From: Druceiella hillmani
Lineage: Eukaryota; Arthropoda; Insecta; Lepidoptera; Hepialidae
Direction of reading: 5' to 3'
DNA length: 64,000 bases
Assembly: GCA_039881145.1 (NCBI GenBank)
Contig: JAYKKI010000139.1
Span: 2,005,001 to 2,069,000 of the forward strand
The notes under the pieces were generated by a model. The model did no database searches. It was not told the origin of the DNA and worked only from the letters and a program-made list of their open reading frames with translations. Positions 50,341 through 62,077 of this stretch are shown in pieces (within the stretch, counting starts at the first letter, position 1; each line of letters opens with the position of its first letter). Position numbers and translations under genes: made by a program.

Positions 50341-50352
50341 ATGTTAAAAATT
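50341..50352 (+). repeat. Target-site duplication, right
   Basis: Exact copy of the 12 bases at 50117-50128. Confidence 0.85.
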
Positions 50353-51319
50353 ATTATACAATTCATATTTATAGACATCCATGAATTTTTCAGATTCCTA
50401 GGTATTAAAATAAATTAGGCAGAAAAGTCGTGCAATCTAAACAATTTATTTGCAAGACCTGTCTTCTTCTCTAGCAAAGAGACAACTCTTTGCTTATAAT
50501 ATGAGTTCTACTGGTTTAATTTTGTTTAGCTTTTCATCTCTCAGATCTTATAGATTGTTTATTTTTATAAGTTTCGCAACACGTGAATGTGTTTAGAATA
50601 CGGAGCTATGTAACTATTTGTGAGGCATTTCTCTTAGCGCAGGAAATATTCCGTCACTAAACTTAAACACGACACTTCTGAGTGAGTAAGACTGCGGGAA
50701 AAAGTCATTATTATGTAAACTTAAGACCTGGAAAAATCAAGGGAGTGGACGGATAATATAAGTGTTCAGATTCATTGTTGAAGCTGATGTTTGACTATAA
50801 ATTTCCTAATTCTGTATCATAAATCGTTGGTATGTTTATCTGGATTATATATATACATATATATAAATATAACTCAAAAATCGACTTAATCATCGTTGAT
50901 AATGAAACTACGTAAAAATTAAAAAAGAATTGTTTTTTTTATTTGTGATATCGAATGCGATATTAATTGGCATAAACGGTATGTATTAAATATACAATAG
51001 ATGTAAGAAAAAAGTTCATGATTAGACTAATAAAATTATAAAGTTTTGTCAGTATGTTAATGTTTCTTTAAATATTTTATAATTTTGGGTTCTTTGGATG
51101 GAATAGAAAACATGGGAAAGTTTATGACTGAAATTTTTTAGCTATGTTTATAATCAAAATTAAGACCAAAGGATTTGCTTATTCACTTCAGTTTAAAAAA
51201 AAGGAAAAAAATTATTATTCCGTTATTCGATCTCAGTACTTTTGAATTTAGAATCTAACGCTTTAACGCTTTGCCAATGGCTTACTGAGAGGAGTGATTA
51301 AGTAAAGAAGTACTTGCTA

Positions 51320-51880
51320 GATACTTCAATGTCAGTGTCAAAATAGCACGATTTCATAATCGTGCAAAATGTTCTCATGCACGTTTCTTATTTTCACAAG
51401 TTCCTAATAATATCAAAATGACAATAGTAAGAACTTTAGTCTTCTCCATTTTCCTGTACGGTTCTGAGTCGTGGAAAATTAGATCGGTGGAGCGCAAGAA
51501 GATAGACGCATTCGAGATGTGGCGTTGGAGACGAATGCTGGGCATATATTGGGTAGCCTGAAAAACAAACGTATTGATTCGACAACAACTCAGAATCAAA
51601 ACAACTCTGTCTACCATCTGATATCAAAGAATTCTCAATTACTTTGGTCACACTTTACGCAAGGAACCAGATAACTTAGAAAAGCTAATCGTAATCGGGA
51701 AAGTCAATGGTATGGAACCCGCGGTAGATTTCCTACCCGATGGACTGTCCAGGTTATTACGCAAACAGGTATCACAATTACATATATTTTTAGGAAAGCG
51801 GAGACATAGTTGAATGGAAACAAAACTTATAAACGCAGCCACCAGGACTTTTTAGGATGGATACGACCCTCAGTAATCAA
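51320..51880 (+). pseudogene. LINE reverse-transcriptase C-terminal relic
   Basis: In largely one frame: TIVRTLVFSIFLYGSESWK, VERKKIDAFEMWRWRRMLG, IYW, then KTNVLIRQQLRIKTTLSTI, RILNYFGHTLRKEPDNLEKL and VIGKVNGMEP, and finally DGYDP. This is the order of conserved blocks after the thumb in many insect LINE proteins ('VFSVLLYG.E.W', 'EAFEMW..RRML.I.W', 'R.L.FFGH..R'). Four or more stops interrupt it. The minus-strand frames overlapping it (51375-51842) are shadows. RT catalytic motifs upstream are lost. Confidence 0.85.
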
Positions 51881-51889
51881 GAATGCGAC

Positions 51890-53370
51890 GTTGAAGAAAA
51901 CTTCACTCTTCATACAGTGCATCGCGCATATTTCTATTTTTTAAATTATAAAATTAAAATAGCTCAATTTAATTTAGAAATAATTTAAGTGACTGATCGG
52001 ATCTACCATTCATTATACTTTAAATAACGCTCCAAGTATACCTTCCACAAAAACACATATCTATGAAAGCCACATCCACAACAAACCCTTTCAGAGTAGT
52101 TTGAAAAAGAATTGTTCTGCAGTATCTTCTTTTCCTCTTCTCGTCTTTTCTAGTTTTCTCTCCTAAATGAATAACCATGAAATGTAATTACTATTTGGAC
52201 TAGTTATTGGACCAATCTTACGTATATAGGGAAAAATTAAATATTGTCTTAGTTGATATTCAAAAAAATTATTAAAATCATGTACATATTTATACTAGCT
52301 ATTAATAGATAATATATAAAACTTTCCCAATATCATCTTTGAGTAATTTGGAACTGATTTCATTAACGACTCTACAATTTTTGTAAAAACAAGAAACAAT
52401 ATTAGACCAAAGTTTATTTAATGGTTTTTTTTCTAAAAGCCATTTTCCTTTTAAACTTTTTCAATTAATTGGGAGCAATGTTTGCAAAAATGTGGGCAAT
52501 GTACACTACAATGTTTTTCAAATACATCCGTTTCCCAATTTGCTTTGATACATCAAATAACATTTCGTGAGGGCGTTCATGCATGAAAAACTCATCAGGC
52601 TCTTATGTGAACGAGTTACGTTAAAATGTAGCAAAATATCATATATTTCTTTAACTGATAGAATTTAAATAAAATTTACCCTTTTAATAAAGTTATTGCG
52701 TATTTCATTTCGAACAGTTTTTCAGAGCAATTAGTGAACTAAATCAACGTCATTACTTTAAGGTGTATATTAAAATCATCAACATTACAGAGTGCACCAT
52801 GTGCTTTATGTACACTCGGTTATATTTAAAAATGTAGCGAAATATCGAAAATCTTTCCTTTCAGAAAACTTTTACTTTCATTTATTAATTTATTAACGCA
52901 AATAAATTTATTATTTTTTTATATGAAGCAGTTTGGCATTATTAACCCGAAGTACATATGAAATCCCTCAAAACTATTGCAACCTATCGAATTATTGTGC
53001 GCTTAAACTAATTTTCGTTCGTTACGATTCGTTGGAATTTTATAAAATGTTTTGGATACTTTAGTATTTACATTCCAATAAAAACGTAACATGTTTCTGT
53101 TCTATAGTTACGCTAGTAAATCAAGTATTGACAAAGTGCATTAGTATCTCTATTGCTATGGGTATAGCAAACTTTCAAATGTTCTTGTGTATTAAACTGC
53201 GGAGAAAATTTTCGAATGAAGGGAAAAATAATACATTTCTGATATAACAGCAAAGTGTCAAATTTTCTTTTGTCTATTTAAAGCAATCGTGTAAGATGTC
53301 AAATATGTGAGAAATTACAAAACTATAAGAAATATAATTATCGTTCATACTAAATTCTAAAAACGTAAAA
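51890..53370. other. Non-coding AT-rich interval
   Basis: No recognisable gene or repeat. Confidence 0.5.
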
Positions 53371-53379
53371 ACTAGACAT

Positions 53380-53628
53380 ATGTTACGAAAACTGAAAGAA
53401 TATAGCCTAATTTTCGAAGCGCTAGATAGAAATAAGTTTATATGGAATAATTTCCCGGAAGTTCCTTTCATGGTTTTCAATACGTATGGAATTTTTTTAT
53501 ATTTACATTCTAATAATACAATAATTCGTAGATTACGAAAATATGCAAAAACGTTTAATTATCTTTTCAAACATTTATTGAGTAATACATTTTTAATTGA
53601 AGCGTTATGTTTTTTTAATTATTTTTAA
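53380..53628 (+). other. 82-codon open frame, unrecognised
   Basis: Starts MLRKLKEYSLIFEALDRNKF, continues WNNFPEVPFMVFNTYGIF and IRRLRKYAKTFNYLF, and ends FFNYF. Mixed charged and aromatic residues look somewhat protein-like. There are no splice signals or neighbours to support a gene, and base composition matches the background. Confidence 0.18.
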
Positions 53629-53859
53629 AAATTATGAGTAAAAATTCGTCTCTCATCGTCTATGTCATAGCCAATAAAAGTCATTGTATCTAAATATATT
53701 ATTTCTAAAAGGTGTTTTTTGGTCGAGCGGCTCGATCTCTTTAACTACTGCACCAAAAAAAATTAAAAAAATACCCACTGAAAGCTTATGTTTTCTACTT
53801 TGGGCGAAAAATATAAAAAGATTCGAAAAAAATCTTTTTGTTAATAAAAAAATTAATTT

Positions 53860-53978
53860 TTATAACAATTGGCATGAGCGCCATCTGTGGGCGACACATC
53901 AAATATCTTAGCCAAATTGTATACTTGGAACACGCTAGATGGCGATATAGTGCGACGACTTTGCACGGGTCAGCTAGT
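53860..53978 (+). mobile_element. Possible Helitron 3' end
   Basis: Ends CGGGTCAGCTAG/T, with CTAG at 53974-53977 followed by T, as at many Helitron 3' termini (CTRR before T). A small hairpin GTGC..GCAC (53950-53966) lies 7 bases before the terminus. CGCCATCT and AGATGGCG form an inverted pair further upstream. No Rep/helicase sequence and no defined 5' TC end were found, so any element would be non-autonomous or a fragment. Confidence 0.4.
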
Positions 53979-54767
53979 TGATATATATTTGCAACGAAAA
54001 ATAATACGGATGAATTTAATCTAATACCATCTTTATACACGTGGATTACTTGGAGATTACGAAAATAAAAAATTAAACTCTAACTGCGGAGAACTTCTAC
54101 CACATTCGGTCAACATCAACCTGAGTCATTATGATAGAAAATATAATAATTCTTTTGAATTTAAACATTTCCAAATACAGTGTATAAACGAACGACACAA
54201 GGTATATTTATTAAGGTTGTCCGATGACGCCGGGTTAAATATATTCTCGTTTACACTCTGTATGAGGGAAACCTTAGATCGAAAAGGACCATCATACTGA
54301 GAAAATATAATAAATTTCAATTACGAAACCATATTTAAGTAATTTAGAGAATAAAATACGTGTACTCCTACGTATAGAAATTAAACTTGTTGTAATGCAA
54401 ATTATGTATTCTTTTTCATTAAAGTAGTTAAATTTCAATGAGAAACGACAGACGTTAATTTCATTAGAGTGTATATAAATGCATTGACGTCAATCATTCG
54501 TCTTTATTTTTTCCTCTTTGCTTTGTCTCGCTTTTCTGGATGCCATCAAACCTGCTTCTCATGACATTTCTTTTGAAAAGTAATCATACAAGACCGCCAA
54601 TCTTGGCTATTCTCACAAACCTATATTAATTTTTAAGTTTTTGTCGTTACGGAGCTCGGTTATCGTAGGCTGGCGATGAAAATTGTACAATCATTATTTG
54701 GTTTAGAGGTGTTTTTATGGAATTTTACTTCTATTAAATTTCAGTCATTTTCAGAAATTTAGTTATA

Positions 54768-54866
54768 TTGAAAGAAGAAATAATACCACAACGCGTAGTG
54801 TCATTTTGTTGTGAATAAAAATTAAGTGATAATGTATTTCTATAAAATTAACGCCAAATATATTCA
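54768..54866 (-). repeat. Hammerhead-TIR family, terminal fragment
   Basis: Decayed terminal repeat (GAAATAATACCACAACGCG..) followed by GTGAATAAAAATTAAGTG and the tail AATTAACGCCAAATATATTC. It shows that the tail and terminal repeat belong together, here on the minus strand. The hammerhead motif is lost. Confidence 0.65.
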
Positions 54867-54869
54867 AAA

Positions 54870-57215
54870 CTTAAACAATGTTAAGAGAATAAAGATTTTT
54901 TTAGCGTGATTATCGTGGGTGACATAGAAATGAACAGAGTTTTAAAATATTTACATCTCAAAATCCGTGGTCTTTATCGCTACAAAATTGGTATTTATTT
55001 CTTTTCAATAATTTTGTTCACTAGGCAAATTATAATATACAAAATTTACCGGTGTTGAGCTCGGTTTCGTTCTATATTTTACATAGATGTTCCAACTAGA
55101 TCTTGTACTCAAATAAGGTTTTTCAAGATGCACGTAAACTTCTATGTCTCAATTCGCTGTTGAATACATTCTTACAATTTCCCATTGTCGACTAACAACC
55201 TAGAATGCTATTGTCTTCGGATGGTTAGAAATTCAATAATAAATTGTACTGTTTTTATTCTCTCTTTAAGTTTGATTATTCAGTAATTAAGTTGTTTGTA
55301 ATACATAAACGCAGAAATAAATTATTTAAATTTTTCATAACTTTTTCTCATCCTCTTAGCCATTTGGCTGAGAGAATGATGTAAAATTAATACTATATTA
55401 TCATCTGCTTTAGCCGATTTTTAAATTAGTTTTATTATTTGCACTATAAAATGGCTCAACAGCATTGAACAAAATATTAAATGCCATAGCTTAGCTTTTA
55501 CTAAAAAAGTTTGTGAAATTTACATACAAATATCATTATTTCTTCATACAGACCTTTCAAAAGTCTGCGTTCACAAGTTGCCAAGGCTCGTTATTTTTAA
55601 TAGCCTGCAAAACTCCTACATTGTTAACTTCCATTTAATTACAATAGGTACAAGATATTTATTTAATTATAAAAGAACACAGTTTACATTCTTCATACTC
55701 AGAAAAGGTTTTTTTCGCCGTATTTATCCTTTGCAAAATAAAATATGAAATCACTTGTTTTTTAAGTCTCTCCGTGCAACATCATTAACGTTATCGTTAG
55801 TTCATGTCTAACGTCTTAACATGAACGCAAACTCAATTTATTTTATAGAACAGACAAGAATTTTTTTCCCATGGGTTGTAAAGTATGAAACATTTTAGCG
55901 AATTTATTCCTTGCTGTCTGAGAAAATGAACTTTAGACTATGTTTACGCCTATACTTGTACTGAGTAATTACACTTAAATGAATATCTGAATTTTCTTCA
56001 ATTCGTTTTCTTTTTCTTTTTCACGATCTTAAGTGTCACTGATGTCAGTTAGAAATATTTAATACCCGCAATCAGTAGCTTAAGTCTCACTGGCGTCGGT
56101 TAGAAATATTTAATAACGCCTAATATAATTAAATAGAACGGACGTATTCGTTATCATTAATATTTCGAAACAATGACATCTGGAATCATTGTTACAGTTT
56201 TCATACCTACCTATCTTTTTCATAATGTTACGTTCAGTAATTTACAAAAAAAGTGGACACGTATTTCTTTGTATAGTTTTCTATATATTTTGGCAGATAT
56301 ACTATAATGATTATAAACAATTTATATAATAATTAGAAAAAATGTCTAAAAAAATATAAAATTTTCTTTCGAGAAATTTTTATTTATTCTTTTTATCTCC
56401 CTTGCCCGTCTAAAATTTTCTAATAAATATTTTCGATTATTAGATATTGAAATATATGTGAGTTAATATACTTTATTATTAAGTCTAAATAACAAATTTC
56501 TGTGTTAAACGCTTTCAGAGAAAAAGACTAACGTGCTTACGAATTATACTATAATGATGTCCGTTCTTCCTTTTTAAGGCACAAATCTTTAGAAAGTAAA
56601 ATTAAACTTTAAATCAGACCATTAGATGAAAATAAATTTTGCATTGACCTCATTTTAAATTGACTTTGTACCATCATTAAATTAAAACTTTCCATTTAAG
56701 TTGCCGAATTTCCTTATCTCTTAGATCAACCATAAATACTTCGAACGAGAAAAACGCCCACGAGAAAATACTTAAATTAATTGATAAAACATTGAAAAAG
56801 CTTTTTATCAGAAAGGAAAATGTTCTGTGTGCCTCGCGTATTTATAACTTAACATTCTTTTCGTTCTCCATCTGCCGTGGTCCTTGAATGTTAAAATTTG
56901 TTTCAAAAAGTTTTTCGTGAATGCCGAGACAAGAAATTAAAATAACTTCTTAAATAACAATGTTTATACATACTATTTTAAAGAATTTTTATGAAATAAA
57001 AGGAAAGTTATTAATGAAAAACCTTCTTAATCTCTTTTCCCAAAATATATTGTAATTGACCGTACCGTAATGGAAATTATTTATCGACATTTATCAGAAA
57101 ATTTTACTAGAAATAGGCGTTTTAACCGCATAACTGTTTCCAAAAAATTATCTGAATATTTTAGAGTGTATTTTTCATAAATATAAAGCATTTTAACTTA
57201 TACATATTTCAATAA
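54870..57215. other. Non-coding interval with a 51-bp tandem duplication
   Basis: Apart from the duplicated block at 56028-56129, nothing is recognisable. Confidence 0.45.
56028..56129 (+). repeat. 51-bp tandem duplication
   Basis: CTTAAGTGTCACTGATGTCA at 56028 and CTTAAGTCTCACTGGCGTCG at 56079, both followed by GTTAGAAATATTTAATA. Confidence 0.85.
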
Positions 57216-57232
57216 CAATATTAACATCTCTT

Positions 57233-57452
57233 GATGTTGAATATATTTGGCGTTAATTTTGTAGAAATTCATTATTCACAATGAAATGAAACTAAGTGAT
57301 GTAGTATTATTTCTACTTTTTTTAATTTCTTCACCACGACCTAGATTTCGTTGTATTACATCTTCAGGTGAGATATTAGCAAAGAATCCTAATTCTTTAA
57401 AATTAAAGAAAGTAGAAATAATACTACATCACGTTGTTTCATTTAATTGTGA
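57233..57452 (+). repeat. Hammerhead-TIR family copy with 12-bp target duplication
   Basis: Same layout as the 50.1 kb copy: tail GAATATATTTGGCG, inverted repeats beginning CACAATGAAATGAAACTAAG and ending TTTCATTTAATTGTGA. TTAACATCTCTT is duplicated at 57221-57232 and 57453-57464. The minus-strand hammerhead motif has lost part of stem II and reads GAAAT, so it is probably inactive. Confidence 0.85.
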
Positions 57453-57469
57453 TTAACATCTCTTTTAAG

Positions 57470-59160
57470 TTAATGTTTTAATTTTTTCATCTGTTTTATG
57501 AAAACAAGAAAATTGTATCCTTTTTCATTTTGGAGAAAAGTGAATATAATTATTAGAAGCAAAAATTTGAAGGTGACTGAACATGAAGTCCCAATTTTTC
57601 TAAAATATGTTAAGTCCCACATGGCCACATTAGCGGGTTTGTTAAATTTATACAAATAACGTACTTAAATAAACCATATAAATAAGCCAAACATTGCTTT
57701 TTATTCTGGTAACAGATTAAAACACTAATTAGTTTTAAATGTGATAAACGAATTATGTGCTCTTATAAACCATTTTTTCCTAAAAACTTTTGTGTTCTTT
57801 CTTTGGTTCAAGATGCTCAACTTTGGATTTCACATCAGATAAAATATATACACATTTTATAAGGTTTCATTTAGAGAACTTTGATTCATCTCGTTTCTCT
57901 TGGATTCCCCGGGTACACTAAAGGGCTACATTTATTTAATCGGTATCAAATGCACCCCCGAAGCCTCAAGAATTTGAGAGGTATTACTACTTAAACGTAA
58001 AAGATTTATCAACGGATTTTATATTATTTTTTACGTTTAAAAAAAAACTAGAGGAACCCTATCAAATTTTAGCCATAATCGTTTACATCAGAAGCAATAG
58101 TGATAATTTATGATCTAATAGAGTCTATCAGAATATCGCGTTGATTTAAGAAAATATTTTATTAGAATTATATTGGGTATGGAGCTGAACATCAACAATA
58201 TGCGAATATTAGAGTTTCAACGTAACGTATCACAGATAATCAATTAATACCCAAAAATAAATGGTGTTTAGTTCATGACTATTTTTTGTTAGGTTATTTA
58301 TTATTGTTAGGTGAATGTCTTAGAATTACTACATGGTTAGGTGGAGATGAAACTTGGTAAAAATATCGTAAACCAATATTTTTTTCAGGATATTTTCAAA
58401 TACAACAAATATAGTGTAAATTTTTTTACTACCCTTGTTAAAAAATGTCCTAAAATCTATTTCAATTTATAATTTCATGATATTTAGGCAACTTAATACA
58501 AAGTCATTTTATTCTGATAAATATTCCTTTGATAAATAATACATTTAAGCCAACTTTCAGGTGGCATAGGTAGATACGCGATCTAAACTAGATAAGTACG
58601 TAGATAACTTCGTACAAGAATATTTACGCCTTATCGTGTTTCTACACGAAAACTGCAATATAATATTTTCTATGAGAAGTCCACAGGATGAGACTGTATT
58701 GTGTTCCAAAATTACTTTTTCACGAATTGTTTACCGCAAATCGCAGTGCCAACTCAAAAGTGGGTTTTTGGACAACCTAACATAACAATATCTTGAGTTC
58801 ATATATTTTCTCCATGGTGCATCACATGACCTACCTACAGCCATTTTATTTTTCCAGATACGTTCTTACAAAGACGTTCGTATAAAAATACATTATAGAG
58901 AAATATTTTTTCTAAAAGAAATAGGCAAACAAAAACTCTATGACATTTAATTTTCAAACTGATGCTTGCCATCGCTATTGGAATTATTAAAGCATTTTAC
59001 CTATTTTAATTAATACTTCAAAATAGAACCCTTTACAATTTACTTTCCATCCACTTTGAAGTTTGACTTTTAAAAAGTAAATATTTACATCACGACTCGC
59101 TATAAGTCGAGATTTACACTTCTGTGTATTTTATCATTTTATATATTTTATCATTTTTTT
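57470..59160. other. Non-coding AT-rich interval
   Basis: No recognisable gene or repeat. Confidence 0.45.
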
Positions 59161-59179
59161 TGTATTTTATCATTTTTTG

Positions 59180-59600
59180 CAGTACGCTGATGATCTGCTT
59201 TTATATATCGGTAATTTGAGTAAATGAGTAAGCGCCCACGGTGTACCCTTGCTCCATCCAATAGAACTACCCTTACCTTTAATAGAAGGCGAATAATTCC
59301 GCCGATTTCTATCTCCAACGACTCTTCAATTATTCTTTTCCATACCAACGTTAAATTCCTTAGCATGTTATTTGATTCGAAACTGTCTCGGAATACTTAC
59401 ATTGAGTATATACTTGTCTGATGCTGGACAAATATGAAAAATTTCTTTGCAGCTTCTGAAGTACAGCAGAGCTCGGACTTGAACATTCTAAAATTAATAT
59501 ACCGTTCTATGATACGCAGTCATCTGAACTATGAGTCATTTCTTCTTGATCCAAATCAGATCTACCATCATACTTTCTCTTTGACCCTAAAGACTTCGTT
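59180..59600 (+). pseudogene. Jockey-like LINE reverse-transcriptase relic
   Basis: QYADDLLLYIGN at 59,180-59,216 has an intact Y-A-D-D catalytic motif. The next frame (59224-59421) gives CTLAPSNRTTLTFNRRR, then PPISISNDSSI and NVKFLSMLFDSKLSRNTYI, matching 'SP.KT..M.FTRR....P.I...G..I......KFLG...D.KLSW..HI'. A third frame gives DLNILKLIYRSMIRSHLNY, the 'L..LY...IRS.LDYG' block. Stops and frameshifts inactivate it. Block order and wording suit the Jockey/I side of the LINE tree better than the copies at 24.5 or 30 kb. Confidence 0.85.
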
Positions 59601-59619
59601 TTCCCTGAATTAAATCTAA

Positions 59620-60400
59620 AAGTACTTTTCCATTACTGTTGAGGCAAGTATGTCGGGAATAAATTTCATTTCTAATTGTTCTCGTAGTCAGAACTTGACG
59701 ACGACATTCATCACAGTATTTTAGTATTTTAGTCATATTACACGTCTTGGAAATAATTAAAATGTTACACAAAAAATCCTTTAATTCAAATCTTTACTTA
59801 AGTTTAAGACTATCCATGGAAACTTGAAAAACGAAAAGTATCTCATAGGATTTTCTGAAATAATATTTCTGAATATTTGAACTATCTATAATCCTCTCTT
59901 ATAATTTCTGAATATTTGAACTCTCTATTTCCACATCTTGCTTTTCATATTTGTATAAAGGTTAAGAAGATAAACAACCACATAATTGTTTTTTTATCTG
60001 GGTTTTTATTACCGATATTAATTTATATTTTAATTACGAAATATTTTTAATATTCAATATTGTCTGCGTCATCATGATATATTTTTTCTTTGTGCGAAAT
60101 TATGATTGTATGACTCAATATTCAAAGTCGATTAAGGCGTTGGTCGCATCACGTTTTGATGAAGCGGCGCAGCGCCCGGTGTGCGCTCACTGCAAGATGT
60201 TTAACTCTTGCGTTAACATTGTTTTAGTATACTTCCAAAACGAGATAAAATTCGCCGCGTTTCCATTGGGAACTTTTATCTCATCCTATACTTAAGTGTC
60301 CATCGAACCTGCTATCATCTACTTATTTTTCAATATTCTTGTTTGATATATTGAACAATTAATTATAAAGTAATGATTCAAAAAGAAATATAGATTGCAT
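59620..60400. other. Interval with a short GC-richer patch
   Basis: A 41-bp-spaced duplication of TTTCTGAATATTTGAACT lies near 59,870-59,925. A GC-richer patch with GAAGCGGCGCAGCGCCCGG occurs near 60,160-60,182. The 73-codon plus frame through it (60074-60295) is unrecognised. Confidence 0.35.
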
Positions 60401-60411
60401 TTAAGATAAAT

Positions 60412-60423
60412 ACATATATATGT

Positions 60424-60472
<49 letters not shown>

Positions 60473-60476
60473 TATA

Positions 60477-60513
<37 letters not shown>
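60412..60513. repeat. (AT)n compound microsatellite
   Basis: Two AT runs separated by TATGTATATATGTATG-like units. Confidence 0.96.
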
Positions 60514-60516
<3 letters not shown>

Positions 60517-60569
60517 TTGTGTAGAATGATGCTACAAATGAAATTTAACTATAAACGCTTCGTTAACAG

Positions 60570-60865
60570 TAAAACAACATTTATGCGAGAGCACCGAATG
60601 TGTAAACATTTGTTTCATCCGCAGTGTTTGCACGCACCAGACGTCAACAAACGGAGAGCCGAGTTCACCGTCGCGCTTTGAATATTAATGAAACGTTATC
60701 AGTCGCGCTATGGACGAGATCACTAATAAATAGAAGCGGGAATGATTTACAGGTAGGGTTCAATAACCTTGTGAAACAGTAATGCGTGTAAATATAAGGG
60801 CGACCACGCAGCCGAGAAAATGCTACATCAGTTTAAAGGAAATTTCGGCGAGTTTACTTAAAAAC
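60570..60865. other. GC-richer island without open frame
   Basis: About 300 bases with CpG-containing words (CGTCGCGC, GGGCGACCACGCAGCCG) in AT-rich DNA. It includes AAATATAAGG followed about 25 bases later by ATGCTACATCAG, a 13-codon frame. It could be a promoter or 5' exon, a conserved regulatory element or an old repeat. Sequence alone does not decide. Confidence 0.3.
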
Positions 60866-60869
60866 TAAA

Positions 60870-62020
60870 CTGTGTTTTTTACAATAAATAAAAATATTTA
60901 AATGTTTTTTTATGATTTTGTAACAAAAAACTTTATACTGTCGACATATTTGTGCTTATTGTTTAATAATTTCTGAATACCTCAAACACATCTTCTTATG
61001 GTCAACCTCCAGTACAGTAAGAATATTTTCATATGTGTTTAAAGTTGATGGGAAATATTTCAACGCATCCTATAAAGAGGAGTGTTACTAGATATGTCTT
61101 TTTAAATATTATTAATTACGTCGCATCACATTTTCTGTTTAGTCTCATTAAGTATTCGGTGTAAGCAAATAAATACTCATATTGCATCAATGGCGCTCTT
61201 GTCACAGATACACTCACAGAAATCTCTTTGATGTGTTACAGTAATGTGAATTGATAGGATAATATAATCATATGTGAAGTAAGGGAAGCATTTCTTCTGC
61301 TATCTGGAGGTGGAGAGTGCATCCAAAGTCTATACGTTGATTAACTATGTTAAAGATTTCCAATTTACTTAATTAGTAGCTTAAATCAGAGCATTTTGGC
61401 GCAACAAGAAAAGGGAAACCAATTCTTAGCAATGTGAAGTGTAATTGGCATCGTAGTAATTGCTAAAAAATATAAAATTTACCTAAACCAAGGTTTATTT
61501 GAATTAATAAATAATTATGAAAAATTGTCCGGTAGACAGGTAAAAAACTTTGTCATATCTGAATATACTATAAAGTATTTATGAACGAAATGTGACAAAA
61601 AATACCAATTTATTTCCATTATGATATAAAGCAATTCCATAAACTTCTTTTTGTATAACTAATTGCCTGGTGATTATATATTTAACTGCTTTTCCTGATA
61701 ACATACATTCGCGTAACCAGCGAAGAAAACCAGCAAATACATTGTAGGTAGAACATGCACCAAAACCTCTTTGAGATTAGATATCAACCTCAGCCCACCG
61801 TCTCTTGTAGAATATTGATTTTAGACTCCTATTACTTTGGCTACCACGTATATGATAATGGAATAAATACAATGCTGATAGTAGTGTCATGTTAGATTAC
61901 TTAATGCTTCATGTCTTTATTGAAGTTCTCAATGACGAACAGGGAAGCTTCCACACATTCTATCATTAGTTAATGCATGTTAGTATATATCTTACGTAAC
62001 GTTAAATGGTTGGGGATCCT
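60870..62020. other. Non-coding AT-rich interval
   Basis: No recognisable gene or repeat. Confidence 0.45.
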
Positions 62021-62022
62021 CG

Positions 62023-62077
62023 ACGAAAGTCATATCGGTGCGACCGTCATGCTTAGGCGCACCAATATGACTTTTGT
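62023..62077. repeat. Strong hairpin, 20-bp stem
   Basis: AAAGTCATATCGGTGCG (62026-62042) pairs with CGCACCAATATGACTTT (62058-62074) across a 15-base loop, with one mismatch. Three more pairs, one of them a wobble, extend the base. It could be a miRNA-like precursor or a small fold-back element. Confidence 0.75.

Noticed and set aside
51375..51842. Three minus-strand frames of 64-80 codons
   Set aside because: They are shadows of the plus-strand LINE relic at 51.3-51.9 kb.
59151..59772. Minus-strand frames of 61-71 codons
   Set aside because: They lie opposite or just beyond the Jockey-like relic and show no independent signal.
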